From contig JAAYAY010000199.1 in the NCBI GenBank assembly GCA_012719125.1, positions 1 to 54,396 on the forward strand: a stretch of DNA of 54,396 nt, given 5' to 3'. Origin of the DNA: Planctomycetaceae bacterium. GTDB taxonomy: Bacteria; Planctomycetota; Planctomycetia; Pirellulales; Thermoguttaceae. Every line of letters starts with the position of its first letter. Position 1 is the first letter of the stretch. The position numbers were made by a program, and so were the translations under genes. Shown one piece after another: positions 43,866 through 51,943 of this stretch. The notes under the pieces are model-generated. The model ran no database searches. It saw only the letters and a program-made list of their open reading frames with translations, and was not told where the DNA came from.

Positions 43866-44873
43866 CTACAAAGCCGTGGTTTCCGGATAACCGTACATCA
43901 GGTTGAAGTTCTGAACGGCCGCTCCGGAAGCGCCTTTGATCAGGTTGTCGAGACAACCGATGGCGATCACCCGCCCACGGACCAGGCGGACCGTGACGTC
44001 GCAGAAATTGGTGCCCGAACTGTCCTTCGTCCCGGGCAGGTGCTCGACCACGCGGACAAAGGGCTCGTCGGCATAGAAGTCGCGAACCGTCTGAAGCAGC
44101 GATTCCTCAGTCACCTCGCGGGTGGGCAGCGAATAGGTTGTCGAGAGGATGCCGCGATCCATGGGAATCAGGTGGGGCGTGAAGATCACTTCCACGTCCG
44201 ATCCGCCCGCGATGCCCAGGATCCGTTCGATCTCCGGGGTGTGCCGGTGACGGCCGATATTGTAGGCGGCCACGCTCTCGTTGCACTCGGGGTAGTGGGT
44301 CAGCAGTTTGGGCGTGCGCCCGGCGCCGGACACGCCGCTTTTCGAGTCGACGATGATCCCCTTGGGTTCGATCAGACCGGCTCGGAGCAACGGCGCCAGG
44401 GGCAGGATCGCCGAGGTCGGGTAGCAGCCCGGATTGGCCACCAGGTTGGCGCCGCGAATCTGGTCGCGGAACAGCTCCGGCAGGCCGTAGGGAACGTGGC
44501 CCAATCGTTCCGCGTCGGGGTGTTTCTGGCCGTACCACTGCTGAAACACGTCGCAGTCGCCCAGGCGGTAGTCGGCACTGAAGTCGACGACTCGGCATCC
44601 GCCGTCCAGAAGGGCCGGGACGATCGAGGCGCTGACTCCGTGGGGCAGGCAACTAAAGACGCACTCCGCCCGGGCCACCACTTCGGCAGGACTGAGATCC
44701 TGCATCTCCAGATCGACCCGCCCGGTGAGCGACGGATGGACCATCGCCACGTGGGGGTTCCCTTCCTGCCGGCTGGTAACCGCGACGATTTCGGCCCCCG
44801 GATGCCGAACCAGGATCTTCATCAATTCGAGGGCGGTGTAGCCTGTGGCCCCCAGAATGGCAATGCGCGTCAT
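43866..44873 (-). CDS. argC: N-acetyl-gamma-glutamyl-phosphate reductase
   Basis: 335 residues, type 1 length. NADP-binding [11 protein letters not shown] is at 9-19. The catalytic Cys150 lies in [17 protein letters not shown], the family signature, followed by [10 protein letters not shown] and the active-site His within HRHTPEI. It reduces N-acetylglutamyl-phosphate to the semialdehyde, third step of arginine synthesis. It heads the argC-argJ-AEC cluster. argB and argD are not in the window. Confidence 0.97.
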   Translation of the reverse strand: MTRIAILGATGYTALELMKILVRHPGAEIVAVTSRQEGNPHVAMVHPSLTGRVDLEMQDLSPAEVVARAECVFSCLPHGVSASIVPALLDGGCRVVDFSADYRLGDCDVFQQWYGQKHPDAERLGHVPYGLPELFRDQIRGANLVANPGCYPTSAILPLAPLLRAGLIEPKGIIVDSKSGVSGAGRTPKLLTHYPECNESVAAYNIGRHRHTPEIERILGIAGGSDVEVIFTPHLIPMDRGILSTTYSLPTREVTEESLLQTVRDFYADEPFVRVVEHLPGTKDSSGTNFCDVTVRLVRGRVIAIGCLDNLIKGASGAAVQNFNLMYGYPETTAL

Positions 44874-44979
44874 GATCAGCTTCCACTGTCGCTATCCGTA
44901 GGGATAATCTGAGAAGCCGTCAAGTATACCGCGATCACAGAGAAGCGTGCAGGGGGCAGATCCTCCTTGGCCAGTTGCC

Positions 44980-45210
44980 TCACCCCAGATGGACGCCGGA
45001 TTCCTGGTAGAACAGGATCCTGCGACGACTGTGGCGGATCGTCACTTCCTGGACAAACGTCAGATCGTTTCCCGAGGACTGGTGAGGAATGCGGAAGTAG
45101 CAGGCGATCAGCCGCTCCTGGGTGGATTGGTCGGGACACTGTTCCTTGGAGACCACGAGCCAGTCGATCTGCCGGATGTCGTCCAAACACTTCACGCCGG
45201 ATTTCCGCAT
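44980..45210 (-). CDS. Small protein of unknown function
   Basis: 76 residues from the ATG at 45210, with CGGAG 8 bases upstream on the minus strand. The sequence is balanced and protein-like (CLDDIRQIDWLVVSKEQ, ERLIACYFRIPHQ, VTIRHSRRRILFYQESG), with beta-strand character toward the end, and codon use similar to neighbours. No family is recognised. It lies 106 bp upstream of argC on the same strand, followed by no obvious terminator. Confidence 0.45.
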   Translation of the reverse strand: MRKSGVKCLDDIRQIDWLVVSKEQCPDQSTQERLIACYFRIPHQSSGNDLTFVQEVTIRHSRRRILFYQESGVHLG

Positions 45211-45868
45211 GAGCGATTCTCCGCGATTCCTTGAGTGGCCGTCCTCAGCCAGGGCCGTCTTGACCAAGGGGACAAAGGCACGTGGCGTGCCAAACCACGT
45301 AGGGGGTTGGAAGACAACGATCGTGCGGTGGATTTCGCTCACGGGGAGCAAGAAAGGGGGGTTGCCGATGTTGTCCTGCCAATACGCGGCGTTGCCGCAT
45401 GGCAACAGGTGATGCAAAACAGACCTCGTTCCCAAGGCGGGAACCGTCCGCCTCCACCGCGTGGCGGGGCGGTGTATCGGCGGTCGGATCGCGCCAGGCA
45501 CCCACCTTATTGGTGGTTGCCGGCCAAAAGGCGGCAGGGCGTTTGCGATTGAAAAAACGGCGGATACGCGTTCTACTAAAGGGTTTTACGGTCACTGTGA
45601 GAAACAACTCGCCACCTTCTTCGCAGCGTTGGCACAAACCAAGACTCCGAAGCGGGGCAAGGGCCTTGATCGTAAGCTTGCCAACTGCTAGCACCCGTTC
45701 CCCGGCGGAAGCCCGCGAATTCCGGGAAAAGCCACGGGAAAGCACCGCTAGCGATGACAGTAATTGGCAAGGTTACGATCAAGGCCCGGGGCAAGCTCGC
45801 AAGCCAGCCTCCACAAGAACATGCGCGCATTACGCGCACAAATACCTCAACTGAAACAGTAGAAAGCC
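45211..45868. other. Spacer upstream of ileS with imperfect inverted repeat
   Basis: 658 bp. No open frame with a convincing product was found on either strand. It contains a small hairpin (GTTGCC-GCAT-GGCAAC near 45,392) and the 24-bp inverted repeat listed separately, and must hold the ileS promoter. No T-box-like leader was recognised, as expected outside Firmicutes. Confidence 0.5.
45661..45787. repeat. Imperfect 24-bp inverted repeat upstream of ileS
   Basis: Arms 45661-45684 and 45764-45787 match as reverse complements at 23 of 24 positions (GGGCCTTGATCGTAA core). A GCTAGC-type hexamer lies inside each arm, at 45,688-45,693 on the left and 45,748-45,753 on the right. The ~80-bp spacer between arms is GC-rich. 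It may be the ends of a small non-autonomous element or a dispersed repeat; no target duplication was seen. Confidence 0.65.
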
Positions 45869-48800
45869 ATGTTTCAACCTGCTGAGAGTAATGTTTCCTT
45901 TCCGGAACTCGAAGAACGGATCGTTCAGTTCTGGAAGGACCGGAGGATCTACGAGAAATCGCTGGAAATGCGGGCGGGTGCCCCGGCGTTCGTGTTCTAT
46001 GAGGGGCCCCCTACCGCCAACGGGTTGCCCCATCCCGGACATTGCCTGACCCGCTCGATCAAGGACCTCTTCCCACGCTATAAGACGATGCGGGGATTCC
46101 GCTGCGAACGGAAGGCCGGTTGGGATACTCATGGTTTGCCGGTCGAAGTGGAGGTATGCAAGGAACTCGGCATCCATTCCAAGGAGGAAATCGAGGCCTA
46201 CGGCGTCGAGCCTTTCATCCACAAGTGCCTGGAGAGCGTCTTTCGTTACACCCGAGAGTGGGAGGACCTTACCGAGCGGTTAGGCTTCTGGATTCACCTC
46301 GACGATGCGTACGTCACCTACCACCAGAGCTACGTGGAGAGCGTCTGGTGGTCGTTGAAGAACCTGTTCGACCGGGGACTGCTCTATCAAGGTCACAAGA
46401 TCGTCTGGTGGTGGGCCCAGGGCGGAACGGCCCTGTCGTCGGGCGAGGTCGGCGAGGGGTACCGCGAGGTGGCCGATCCCAGCGTCTACGTCCGCTTCCC
46501 CCTCCTCGACGACTCCGGCACCGATCTGCTGGTCTGGACGACGACGCCGTGGACCTTGCCGAGCAACCAGTTCGCCGCTGTCCACCCGGAACTAGAGTAC
46601 TCGGTCGTGGCCTTCGAGGGCGAAGAGCGGAATCTGGTGATAGCCTCCGCCCTCGTGGAGACTATCGCCGCAAAGGTGGGCAAGGAGTTCAACGTCCGCG
46701 GAACGCTGCAGGGCTCCGAGCTGATCGGGCGGCGTTATCGGCCGCCCTTCGACTACTACCATAAGACGCTCGGTGAGGTGGAGGGGACTCTGAAAGGCGG
46801 CGGTACCGAGCCGATTGCCTGGCGGGTGGTGGCCGCCGATTTCGTGACGATCGACAGCGGCACCGGGGTCGTTCACCAGGCCCCGGCCTTCGGCGAGGTC
46901 GACTACGAGGTCCTGCTGGCCGAACAGGCCCGGTTCGTGGACGGCGAGGGGCCGGAACTGATCTGCTCCGTGGGGCCCGACGGCAAGTTCACCGGCGAGA
47001 CGCCCGACTACGAGGGTCGCTGGGTCAAGGAAGCCGACCGGGACCTGTCGCGGCGGCTTCGTGAGGAAGGAACGCTGTTTCACCAGGAGCAGTACCTCCA
47101 CGATTACCCGTTCTGTTGGCGGGCGGAAGACGATCCGCTCATCCAGTATCCGCGAAAGAGCTGGTTCATCCGCACGACCCAGTTCAAGGACCGGATGCTC
47201 GCCAACAACCGCCGGATCAACTGGCTGCCGGAACACATCCGCGACGGACGGTTCGGAAACTTCCTGGAGACCAACGTCGATTGGGCCCTCTCGCGCGAGC
47301 GCTACTGGGGAACGCCGCTCCCGATCTGGGTCTGCGAAGAAACCGGCTACATGGAGGCCGTGGCGAACTATGACGAGTTGCTGGCCAAGCCGGGAGTCGA
47401 GGGCACCGACGTCTGGGAGAAGGCCAAGCAGGCGAACCCCGACCTGTCCGACGATCTGAAGATCCACAAGCCGTATATCGACGCCGTCACCTACGAATCG
47501 CCCAAGGCTCCGGGCAAGCGGATGCGCCGCGTGCCCGAGGTGATCGATTGCTGGTACGACTCGGGCTCGATGCCCTTCGCGCAGTGGGGATATCCCCACA
47601 AGAAAGGTTCGCGCGAGCGCTTCGCCGCCCAGTTCCCTGCCGATTTCATCAGTGAGGCGATCGACCAGACCCGCGGATGGTTCTACAGCCAGTTGGCGAT
47701 CAGCACCCTATTGTTCAGCGAAGATAACGGCAGGAGCAACGACACCCGCACCGTCGCCTATCCTCATCCGTTTGCGAACTGTATCGTCCTCGGCCTGATG
47801 CTGGCCGAGTGGTGGGAAAGCCAGGACGGCAAGCAGCGATTTCTTTCGGAAGCCGAGGCCCGGCAGTCTCTGGGGAAAGGCAACTACACCCACAAGATCG
47901 GCAAGATGTCGAAGAGTCTGCGGAACTACCGTTCCCCGGACGAAATCTTCAACACCTACGGCGCCGACGCGCTTCGCTGGTACTTCTTCGCCAACCAGGC
48001 GCCCTGGACGTCGATCATCTACAGCGAACAGGCGATCAAGGAATGCATCCCCGGATTCCTGCTGCGTCTTTGGAACGTGTTCGGCTTCTTCACCATCTAT
48101 GCGAACATCGACCAGTTCGATCCGGCAGCCGAGATCGCCGGAGATGCGGCACAGATCACCCCCGACGTGCTCGGCCGGGCAAAGACGTACCGGCCGGTCG
48201 AGAAACGCGGCGAACTGGACCAGTGGATCCTCAGTGAATTGAACCGGACGATTGACGGCGTCACCGAAGCGATGGACGCCTACGACAACTTCGCCGCCTG
48301 CGGCCGGCTCAACCAGTTCGTCGACGCCCTGTCGAACTGGTACGTCCGTCGCAGCCGCGATCGTTTCTGGGGAAGCGGAACCTCGGACGACAAGATCGAC
48401 GGCTACTGGACGCTCTACGAGTGCCTGGTCACCACCACGAAGCTGATTGCGCCCTTCGTGCCGTTTCTGGCCGAACGAATGTGGCAGAATCTGGCCGTCA
48501 CGCCGTTCGGCGACCGGGTCGCCGAGAGCGTTCACTTGTGCGACTACCCGACCGGCGACGCGGCCATCGTGAACGGGGCCCTCTCGGGGCAGATGGCCCT
48601 GGTGCGGGAAGTGGTTTCGCTGGGCCGCAGCGCCCGGATGGGGGCCAAGCTCAAGGTTCGCCAGCCGCTGGCCCAGGTGGAGATCGTTCTGGCCGACCAG
48701 ACGCACCGCGGGTGGCTCGAGTCGCATGCCGCCCTAATTCGCGAGGAACTCAACGTGAAGAACGTCGAGTTCATCACCAAGGCCGACCAGTACATCAGCT

Positions 48801-49351
48801 ACACGATTCTTCCCGACCTGAAGCGTCTCGGACCCAAGCTGGGCAAGCAGGTCCCGGCCGTTCGCAAGCATCTGGCCGGTGCCGACGGGGCGGCCTTGCT
48901 GGCGGAATTGGAGGCCAGCGGCAAAGTCGCCCTTCAGTTGGAGGACGGAAAGGTCGAATTGGATTCGGACGATATTCAAGTGCGTCTCCAAGCCAAAGAA
49001 GGCTGGGCGGCCGCCCAAGGCAAGGCCTGCGTGGTCGTTTTGGCGACGGAGCTGACCGTCGAACTGGTGACCGAAGGTCTCGCCCGCGAGATTGTCCACG
49101 CGGTTCAGAATCGCCGCAAGGATATGAATTGCGAGTACACGGACCGGATTGCGGTGGCAATTGTGACCGAATCGGCCGAGTTGCAGGAGGCAATCGAGAA
49201 GCACGGCGACTACATCGCGGGAGAAACCTTGATCGCGACGGGCCGGTTGGGAATCACAGCGTTCCCCGACGCGGAACCGGTCGAATTGAAGCTGGCCGGC
49301 TTTGCGGTTACGCTGTACGTCAAGGTTGTGACCGGTTCAGGAAAGGCCTGA
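45869..49351 (+). CDS. ileS: Isoleucyl-tRNA synthetase
   Basis: 1160 residues. Class I signatures: HPGH at 55-58 within [21 protein letters not shown], and KMSKS at 679-683 in [13 protein letters not shown]. The tRNA-ligase core is clear from [38 protein letters not shown] (editing domain), [19 protein letters not shown] and [17 protein letters not shown]. The C-terminal anticodon-binding part follows ([13 protein letters not shown]). The wording of the HIGH region and the lack of a C-terminal Cys zinc finger point to the eukaryote-like, mupirocin-insensitive branch (type 2), also known from several bacterial phyla. It charges tRNA-Ile in the cytoplasm. Its 3' end borders the putative integrative element. 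Confidence 0.97.
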   Translation: MFQPAESNVSFPELEERIVQFWKDRRIYEKSLEMRAGAPAFVFYEGPPTANGLPHPGHCLTRSIKDLFPRYKTMRGFRCERKAGWDTHGLPVEVEVCKELGIHSKEEIEAYGVEPFIHKCLESVFRYTREWEDLTERLGFWIHLDDAYVTYHQSYVESVWWSLKNLFDRGLLYQGHKIVWWWAQGGTALSSGEVGEGYREVADPSVYVRFPLLDDSGTDLLVWTTTPWTLPSNQFAAVHPELEYSVVAFEGEERNLVIASALVETIAAKVGKEFNVRGTLQGSELIGRRYRPPFDYYHKTLGEVEGTLKGGGTEPIAWRVVAADFVTIDSGTGVVHQAPAFGEVDYEVLLAEQARFVDGEGPELICSVGPDGKFTGETPDYEGRWVKEADRDLSRRLREEGTLFHQEQYLHDYPFCWRAEDDPLIQYPRKSWFIRTTQFKDRMLANNRRINWLPEHIRDGRFGNFLETNVDWALSRERYWGTPLPIWVCEETGYMEAVANYDELLAKPGVEGTDVWEKAKQANPDLSDDLKIHKPYIDAVTYESPKAPGKRMRRVPEVIDCWYDSGSMPFAQWGYPHKKGSRERFAAQFPADFISEAIDQTRGWFYSQLAISTLLFSEDNGRSNDTRTVAYPHPFANCIVLGLMLAEWWESQDGKQRFLSEAEARQSLGKGNYTHKIGKMSKSLRNYRSPDEIFNTYGADALRWYFFANQAPWTSIIYSEQAIKECIPGFLLRLWNVFGFFTIYANIDQFDPAAEIAGDAAQITPDVLGRAKTYRPVEKRGELDQWILSELNRTIDGVTEAMDAYDNFAACGRLNQFVDALSNWYVRRSRDRFWGSGTSDDKIDGYWTLYECLVTTTKLIAPFVPFLAERMWQNLAVTPFGDRVAESVHLCDYPTGDAAIVNGALSGQMALVREVVSLGRSARMGAKLKVRQPLAQVEIVLADQTHRGWLESHAALIREELNVKNVEFITKADQYISYTILPDLKRLGPKLGKQVPAVRKHLAGADGAALLAELEASGKVALQLEDGKVELDSDDIQVRLQAKEGWAAAQGKACVVVLATELTVELVTEGLAREIVHAVQNRRKDMNCEYTDRIAVAIVTESAELQEAIEKHGDYIAGETLIATGRLGITAFPDAEPVELKLAGFAVTLYVKVVTGSGKA

Positions 49352-49364
49352 AAACCAGGGATAT

Positions 49365-49393
49365 TTGACAACACAACTGGCTCTTGGTAGGAT
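49365..49393 (+). promoter_or_regulatory. Sigma70-like promoter of the integrase operon
   Basis: TTGACA at 49365-49370, a 17-bp spacer and TAGGAT at 49388-49393. The -35 is a perfect consensus, and the -10 differs at two bases. It begins 13 bp after the ileS stop and would start transcription near 49,400, giving a leader of about 85 bases before the integrase. Confidence 0.6.
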
Positions 49394-49424
49394 TACGACA
49401 CCCGGACGACACCCGCCCGGGAAC

Positions 49425-49459
49425 AAAAAGGCCCCCGCGTAGCAGTAACTACCGGAGGC
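49425..49459 (-). terminator. Minus-strand intrinsic-terminator-like hairpin in integrase leader
   Basis: Bases 49431-49442 pair with 49449-49459 (GTAG/CTAC plus a GC-rich lower stem with one bulge and one mismatch) around a CAGTAA loop. On the minus strand the stem is followed by T5, the form of a rho-independent terminator. No minus-strand gene ends nearby, so on the plus strand it is a leader hairpin 15 bp before the Shine-Dalgarno sequence of the integrase. It might also mark an attachment core; unproven. Confidence 0.5.
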
Positions 49460-49486
49460 GTGGCCAAACCTGGAAGGAGGTTCGAC

Positions 49487-50686
49487 ATGGCCAATTCTAC
49501 CAGACGGGCGACCATCTCCAAGCCCGACAAGCCCCGCGACGACTTTCCCCTCTTTGCTCACAACAACGGCTTGTGGTGCAAGAAGATCCGCGGCAAGCTC
49601 CATTACTTCGGCGTCTGGGCAGACCCTCAAGCCGCACTCGACAAGTGGCTCGACCAGAAGGAAGACTTGCTGGCGGGGAGGGTGCCTCGTGCCAAGAGCG
49701 ACGCGGACGAGTTGACCCTGGAAGTCCTCGTCAACGAATACCTGGCTGCCAAACAGAGTGACGTGGAAGCCGGCGAGTATTCCAGCCGGACGTTTCAGGG
49801 TGCGTTTACCTCGTGCGAGTCGATCGTCCAACACTTCGGCCAGCGGCGAGTGGTGGCAGACATCCGGCAAGAGGAGTTTGCGGCCTATCGGAAATCCCTC
49901 GTCAAGGCGAAGTACGCACCGAATACGATCAACACCGAGGTTTCCCGATGCAAGGCCCTCTTCAACTGGGCCTACCAAGCCGAACTGATTGACCGGCCGT
50001 TGCGATACGGGCCGCAATTCCGGACGAACAAGAAGTCTGCTCGCCGTCAAAAGGCCAAGGCGGCCCCCAAAATGTTCGAGGCGGCCGAGGTTCGACAGAT
50101 GATCGACGTGGCCGGCACGCAACTCAAGGCGATGATTCTCTTGGGGGTCAACTGCGGTTTCGGCAACACCGATTGTTCCGAGTTGCCACAATCTGCCCTC
50201 GATCTGAAGGGCGGCTGGGTCGACTTCCCGCGGCCGAAGACTGGCGTTGAGAGACGGGCTGTCCTCTGGCCGGAAACCGTCCAGGCGTTGCGTGAAGCGA
50301 TCAAGAGCCGTCCCGAGCCGAAGAACCCGGAAGACAATGGGCTCGTGTTCATGACCACCTACGGAAACCGATGGGTCCGAATGGAACCAAGCAAGACCGA
50401 GGGGATAGAGCCTCATTGGCAGGACGGCTTGACGATGGCTTTCCGCGAAGTAGTCAAGGGGCTTGGGCTGGTTCAGAAGGGGCGAGGGTTCTACGCGTTT
50501 CGTCGCACGTTCCGCACGATTGCCGACGAGTCGAACGATTGGCCCGCTATCAACATGATCATGGGCCACACCGACCCAACGATCGGCGGCGTCTACCGCC
50601 AACGGATCAGCGATGAGCGGCTGCGGGCCGTCACGGATCACGTTCGGGCGTGGCTGTATGGCGGGCAGGAAGGGGGTGCGAAGTGA
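49487..50686 (+). CDS. Tyrosine recombinase (site-specific integrase), variant active site
   Basis: 399 residues from the ATG at 49487, fixed by a perfect AAGGAGG six bases upstream. The N-terminal part (about 1-60) resembles an arm-type binding domain (LWCKKIRGKLHYFGVWADPQAAL), then a core-binding SAM-like domain (~80-170: LTLEVLVNEYLAAK...APNTINTEVSRCKALFNWA), then the catalytic domain (~200-385). Visible catalytic residues: Lys251 (RPKTGVERR), Arg339 (YAFRRTF), His361 (MGHTDP) and nucleophile Tyr370 (GGVYRQR). The box I Arg is not at its expected place: GFGNTDCSEL carries Gly226-Asn227. Its stop overlaps the next gene by 4 bp. Confidence 0.88.
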   Translation: MANSTRRATISKPDKPRDDFPLFAHNNGLWCKKIRGKLHYFGVWADPQAALDKWLDQKEDLLAGRVPRAKSDADELTLEVLVNEYLAAKQSDVEAGEYSSRTFQGAFTSCESIVQHFGQRRVVADIRQEEFAAYRKSLVKAKYAPNTINTEVSRCKALFNWAYQAELIDRPLRYGPQFRTNKKSARRQKAKAAPKMFEAAEVRQMIDVAGTQLKAMILLGVNCGFGNTDCSELPQSALDLKGGWVDFPRPKTGVERRAVLWPETVQALREAIKSRPEPKNPEDNGLVFMTTYGNRWVRMEPSKTEGIEPHWQDGLTMAFREVVKGLGLVQKGRGFYAFRRTFRTIADESNDWPAINMIMGHTDPTIGGVYRQRISDERLRAVTDHVRAWLYGGQEGGAK

Positions 50687-51321
50687 GCAAGAAGAAACAA
50701 GGTGTGCCCGACCAGGCGAAACGATTCCCGCCACTCACCTACTGTTCGTTGCGACGAGTTGAGGAGCGGGCCGCGGCCGTGATCGAGCTGCGTAGGGTGG
50801 GCGATAAGCTGGAGGCAGGAGTGGTTGAGCGGGCGGCGATCTGCGAACTGTTGAGCCCAACGCCAAGAGTCGAGGGAGCGAAATCCCACCACGTCTTGCA
50901 GGAGTGGTACACCGCAGTCTATCGAGACCCCGAGCAAAAGGCACTGGCGAGCGACCTGAAGGAAATGCTGCAAAAGCTGGGTACGCTTGTGAGGCAAACG
51001 AGTTCAAGCGGGAATGATCCGATCTGGAAACGACCGTCTACGGAAGAAATCAAGGAACTCGGCCGGCGCCTGGGAGTGCTGGCCGAGCGGATCGCGGCAA
51101 GCCTCCCGGCCGTCGGCGAAGCCGTCCGGAAGTCATCGGACCTTTCGGCGGAAGAGCGAGCCCTGGCAACGCTGGTCGCCCACCCCGACTGGAGCGACGC
51201 AGAGATAGCACGACATGTCCCTTGCTCAAGGGGGTCTTTGTATCGTTGGAGCAAATACCGCTTGGCTCGCGAAACCCTCCAAACGGGCCGACAGGAATTG
51301 CCCCGGGCGGATGAATTCTGA
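50683..51321 (+). CDS. HTH protein coupled to the integrase
   Basis: 212 residues from a GTG that overlaps the integrase stop (GTGA). The N-terminal and middle parts are helical and charged (LRRVEERAAAVIELRRVGDKLE, LASDLKEMLQKLGTLVRQ, IKELGRRLGVLAERIAASL). The C-terminus contains a helix-turn-helix: LVAHPDWSDAEIARHVPCSRGSLYRWSKYRLARE. The D.EIA...P.S...L.RW wording is that of small resolvase/transposase-like HTH modules. It probably binds DNA and may control the element or help the recombinase. An intrinsic terminator follows 65 bp downstream. Confidence 0.7.
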   Translation: MSKKKQGVPDQAKRFPPLTYCSLRRVEERAAAVIELRRVGDKLEAGVVERAAICELLSPTPRVEGAKSHHVLQEWYTAVYRDPEQKALASDLKEMLQKLGTLVRQTSSSGNDPIWKRPSTEEIKELGRRLGVLAERIAASLPAVGEAVRKSSDLSAEERALATLVAHPDWSDAEIARHVPCSRGSLYRWSKYRLARETLQTGRQELPRADEF

Positions 51322-51333
51322 CAAGCGGGCTGG

Positions 51334-51441
51334 GTGTCGCGCAGCATGGGTGTCGCGCGACACTTTGCGCGACACTTTATTTTTCAAAACCCCGTGTTGT
51401 GCGGGGTTTTTCTCATTTCTTGCGCGACACCTGCGCGACAC
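51334..51441. repeat. Cluster of six GCGCGACAC repeats (iteron/operator-like)
   Basis: Exact 9-mers GCGCGACAC: minus strand at 51334-51342 and 51350-51358; plus strand at 51355-51363, 51367-51375, 51422-51430 and 51433-51441. Copies two and three overlap to make the 14-bp palindrome GTGTCGCGCGACAC. The plus copies are spaced 12, 55 and 11 bp, close to helical turns. The cluster lies between the HTH/integrase genes and the excisionase-helicase operon and brackets a terminator. Binding by the excisionase-like or HTH protein, or use as replication iterons for the helicase, are both plausible. Confidence 0.85.
51386..51410 (+). terminator. Rho-independent terminator after the integrase-HTH genes
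   Basis: Stem AAAACCCCG (51386-51394) and CGGGGTTTT (51402-51410), loop TGTTGTG, followed by TTCTC after T5. The stem's own A-run makes it usable on both strands. It ends transcription of the integrase-HTH pair and lies inside the repeat cluster. Confidence 0.85.
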
Positions 51442-51498
51442 TCACCCCTTTATAGACGCGGCATCGTTCAGGCCGCGAAACAAAGCGGAGTCGCAGAG

Positions 51499-51672
51499 AT
51501 GTCACGAGCACAAACGAGAGTACCAGAGCGGCCGGAAGACTGTGCCACAGCGTGGTTCGCCGTCCTGGAACGGGCCCGGATCGACGGCGACCGGGATCGA
51601 GAGCGACAGGCACGGCGAGAACTGCTGCGTCTCGGGGTCCGCGTCGAGTGGGAGCCGGCTAGCGATGTTTGA
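51499..51672 (+). CDS. Small protein of unknown function in the element
   Basis: 57 residues from the ATG at 51499, with GGAG 8-11 bases upstream. It is short, charged and helical: RPEDCATAWFAVLERARIDGDRDRERQARRELLRLGVRV. This wording is typical of small accessory proteins beside planctomycete integrases, from memory only. It overlaps the excisionase-like gene by 8 bp, so the two are probably translated together. Function unknown. Confidence 0.55.
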   Translation: MSRAQTRVPERPEDCATAWFAVLERARIDGDRDRERQARRELLRLGVRVEWEPASDV

Positions 51673-51943
51673 CACGTTTAGCAAACCGCCTCAGATCGCC
51701 AAGCGACTCCAGAAGGATGTGCATTATGTCCTTGAGAAGATCCGATCAGGCGAATTGGTTGCAATCAATCTGGGCAAGGGTGAGAAGCGGCCGCGATACG
51801 TGGTTGCAGAATCGGATTTTCAACGGTTCCTCGATGCCCGCAAAACACGACCACCAGCCCCCGCCTCTCGACGCCGACAGCGGCGAGCAAAGCCCGCGGC
51901 CGTCGATTATGTCGCCATGATGCGGCTCGGAGGTGATGAGTGA
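51665..51943 (+). CDS. Excisionase-like helix-turn-helix protein
   Basis: 92 residues, ATG overlapping the previous stop by 8 bp. The N-terminal ~60 residues fit a MerR/Xis-type winged helix (HTH_17): PPQIAKRLQKDVHYVLEKIRSGELVAINLGKGEKRPRYVVAESDFQRFLDAR. Residues 63-80 are basic and Pro/Ala-rich. Excisionases bind repeats near attachment sites and bend DNA for excision; the GCGCGACAC cluster ends 224 bp upstream. A simple transcriptional regulator is the alternative. It overlaps the helicase gene by 4 bp. Confidence 0.75.
   Translation: MFDTFSKPPQIAKRLQKDVHYVLEKIRSGELVAINLGKGEKRPRYVVAESDFQRFLDARKTRPPAPASRRRQRRAKPAAVDYVAMMRLGGDE

Noticed and set aside
49352-49486. tRNA gene as integration target next to ileS
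   Set aside because: No cloverleaf or T-loop consensus could be drawn in this stretch.
49337-50734. Minus-strand frame of 465 codons antisense to the integrase
   Set aside because: The plus strand has a perfect Shine-Dalgarno sequence and recombinase motifs.
51334-51441. Repeat cluster considered as a CRISPR array
   Set aside because: Units are only 9 bp, occur on both strands, overlap, and are separated by unequal short gaps; no cas genes.
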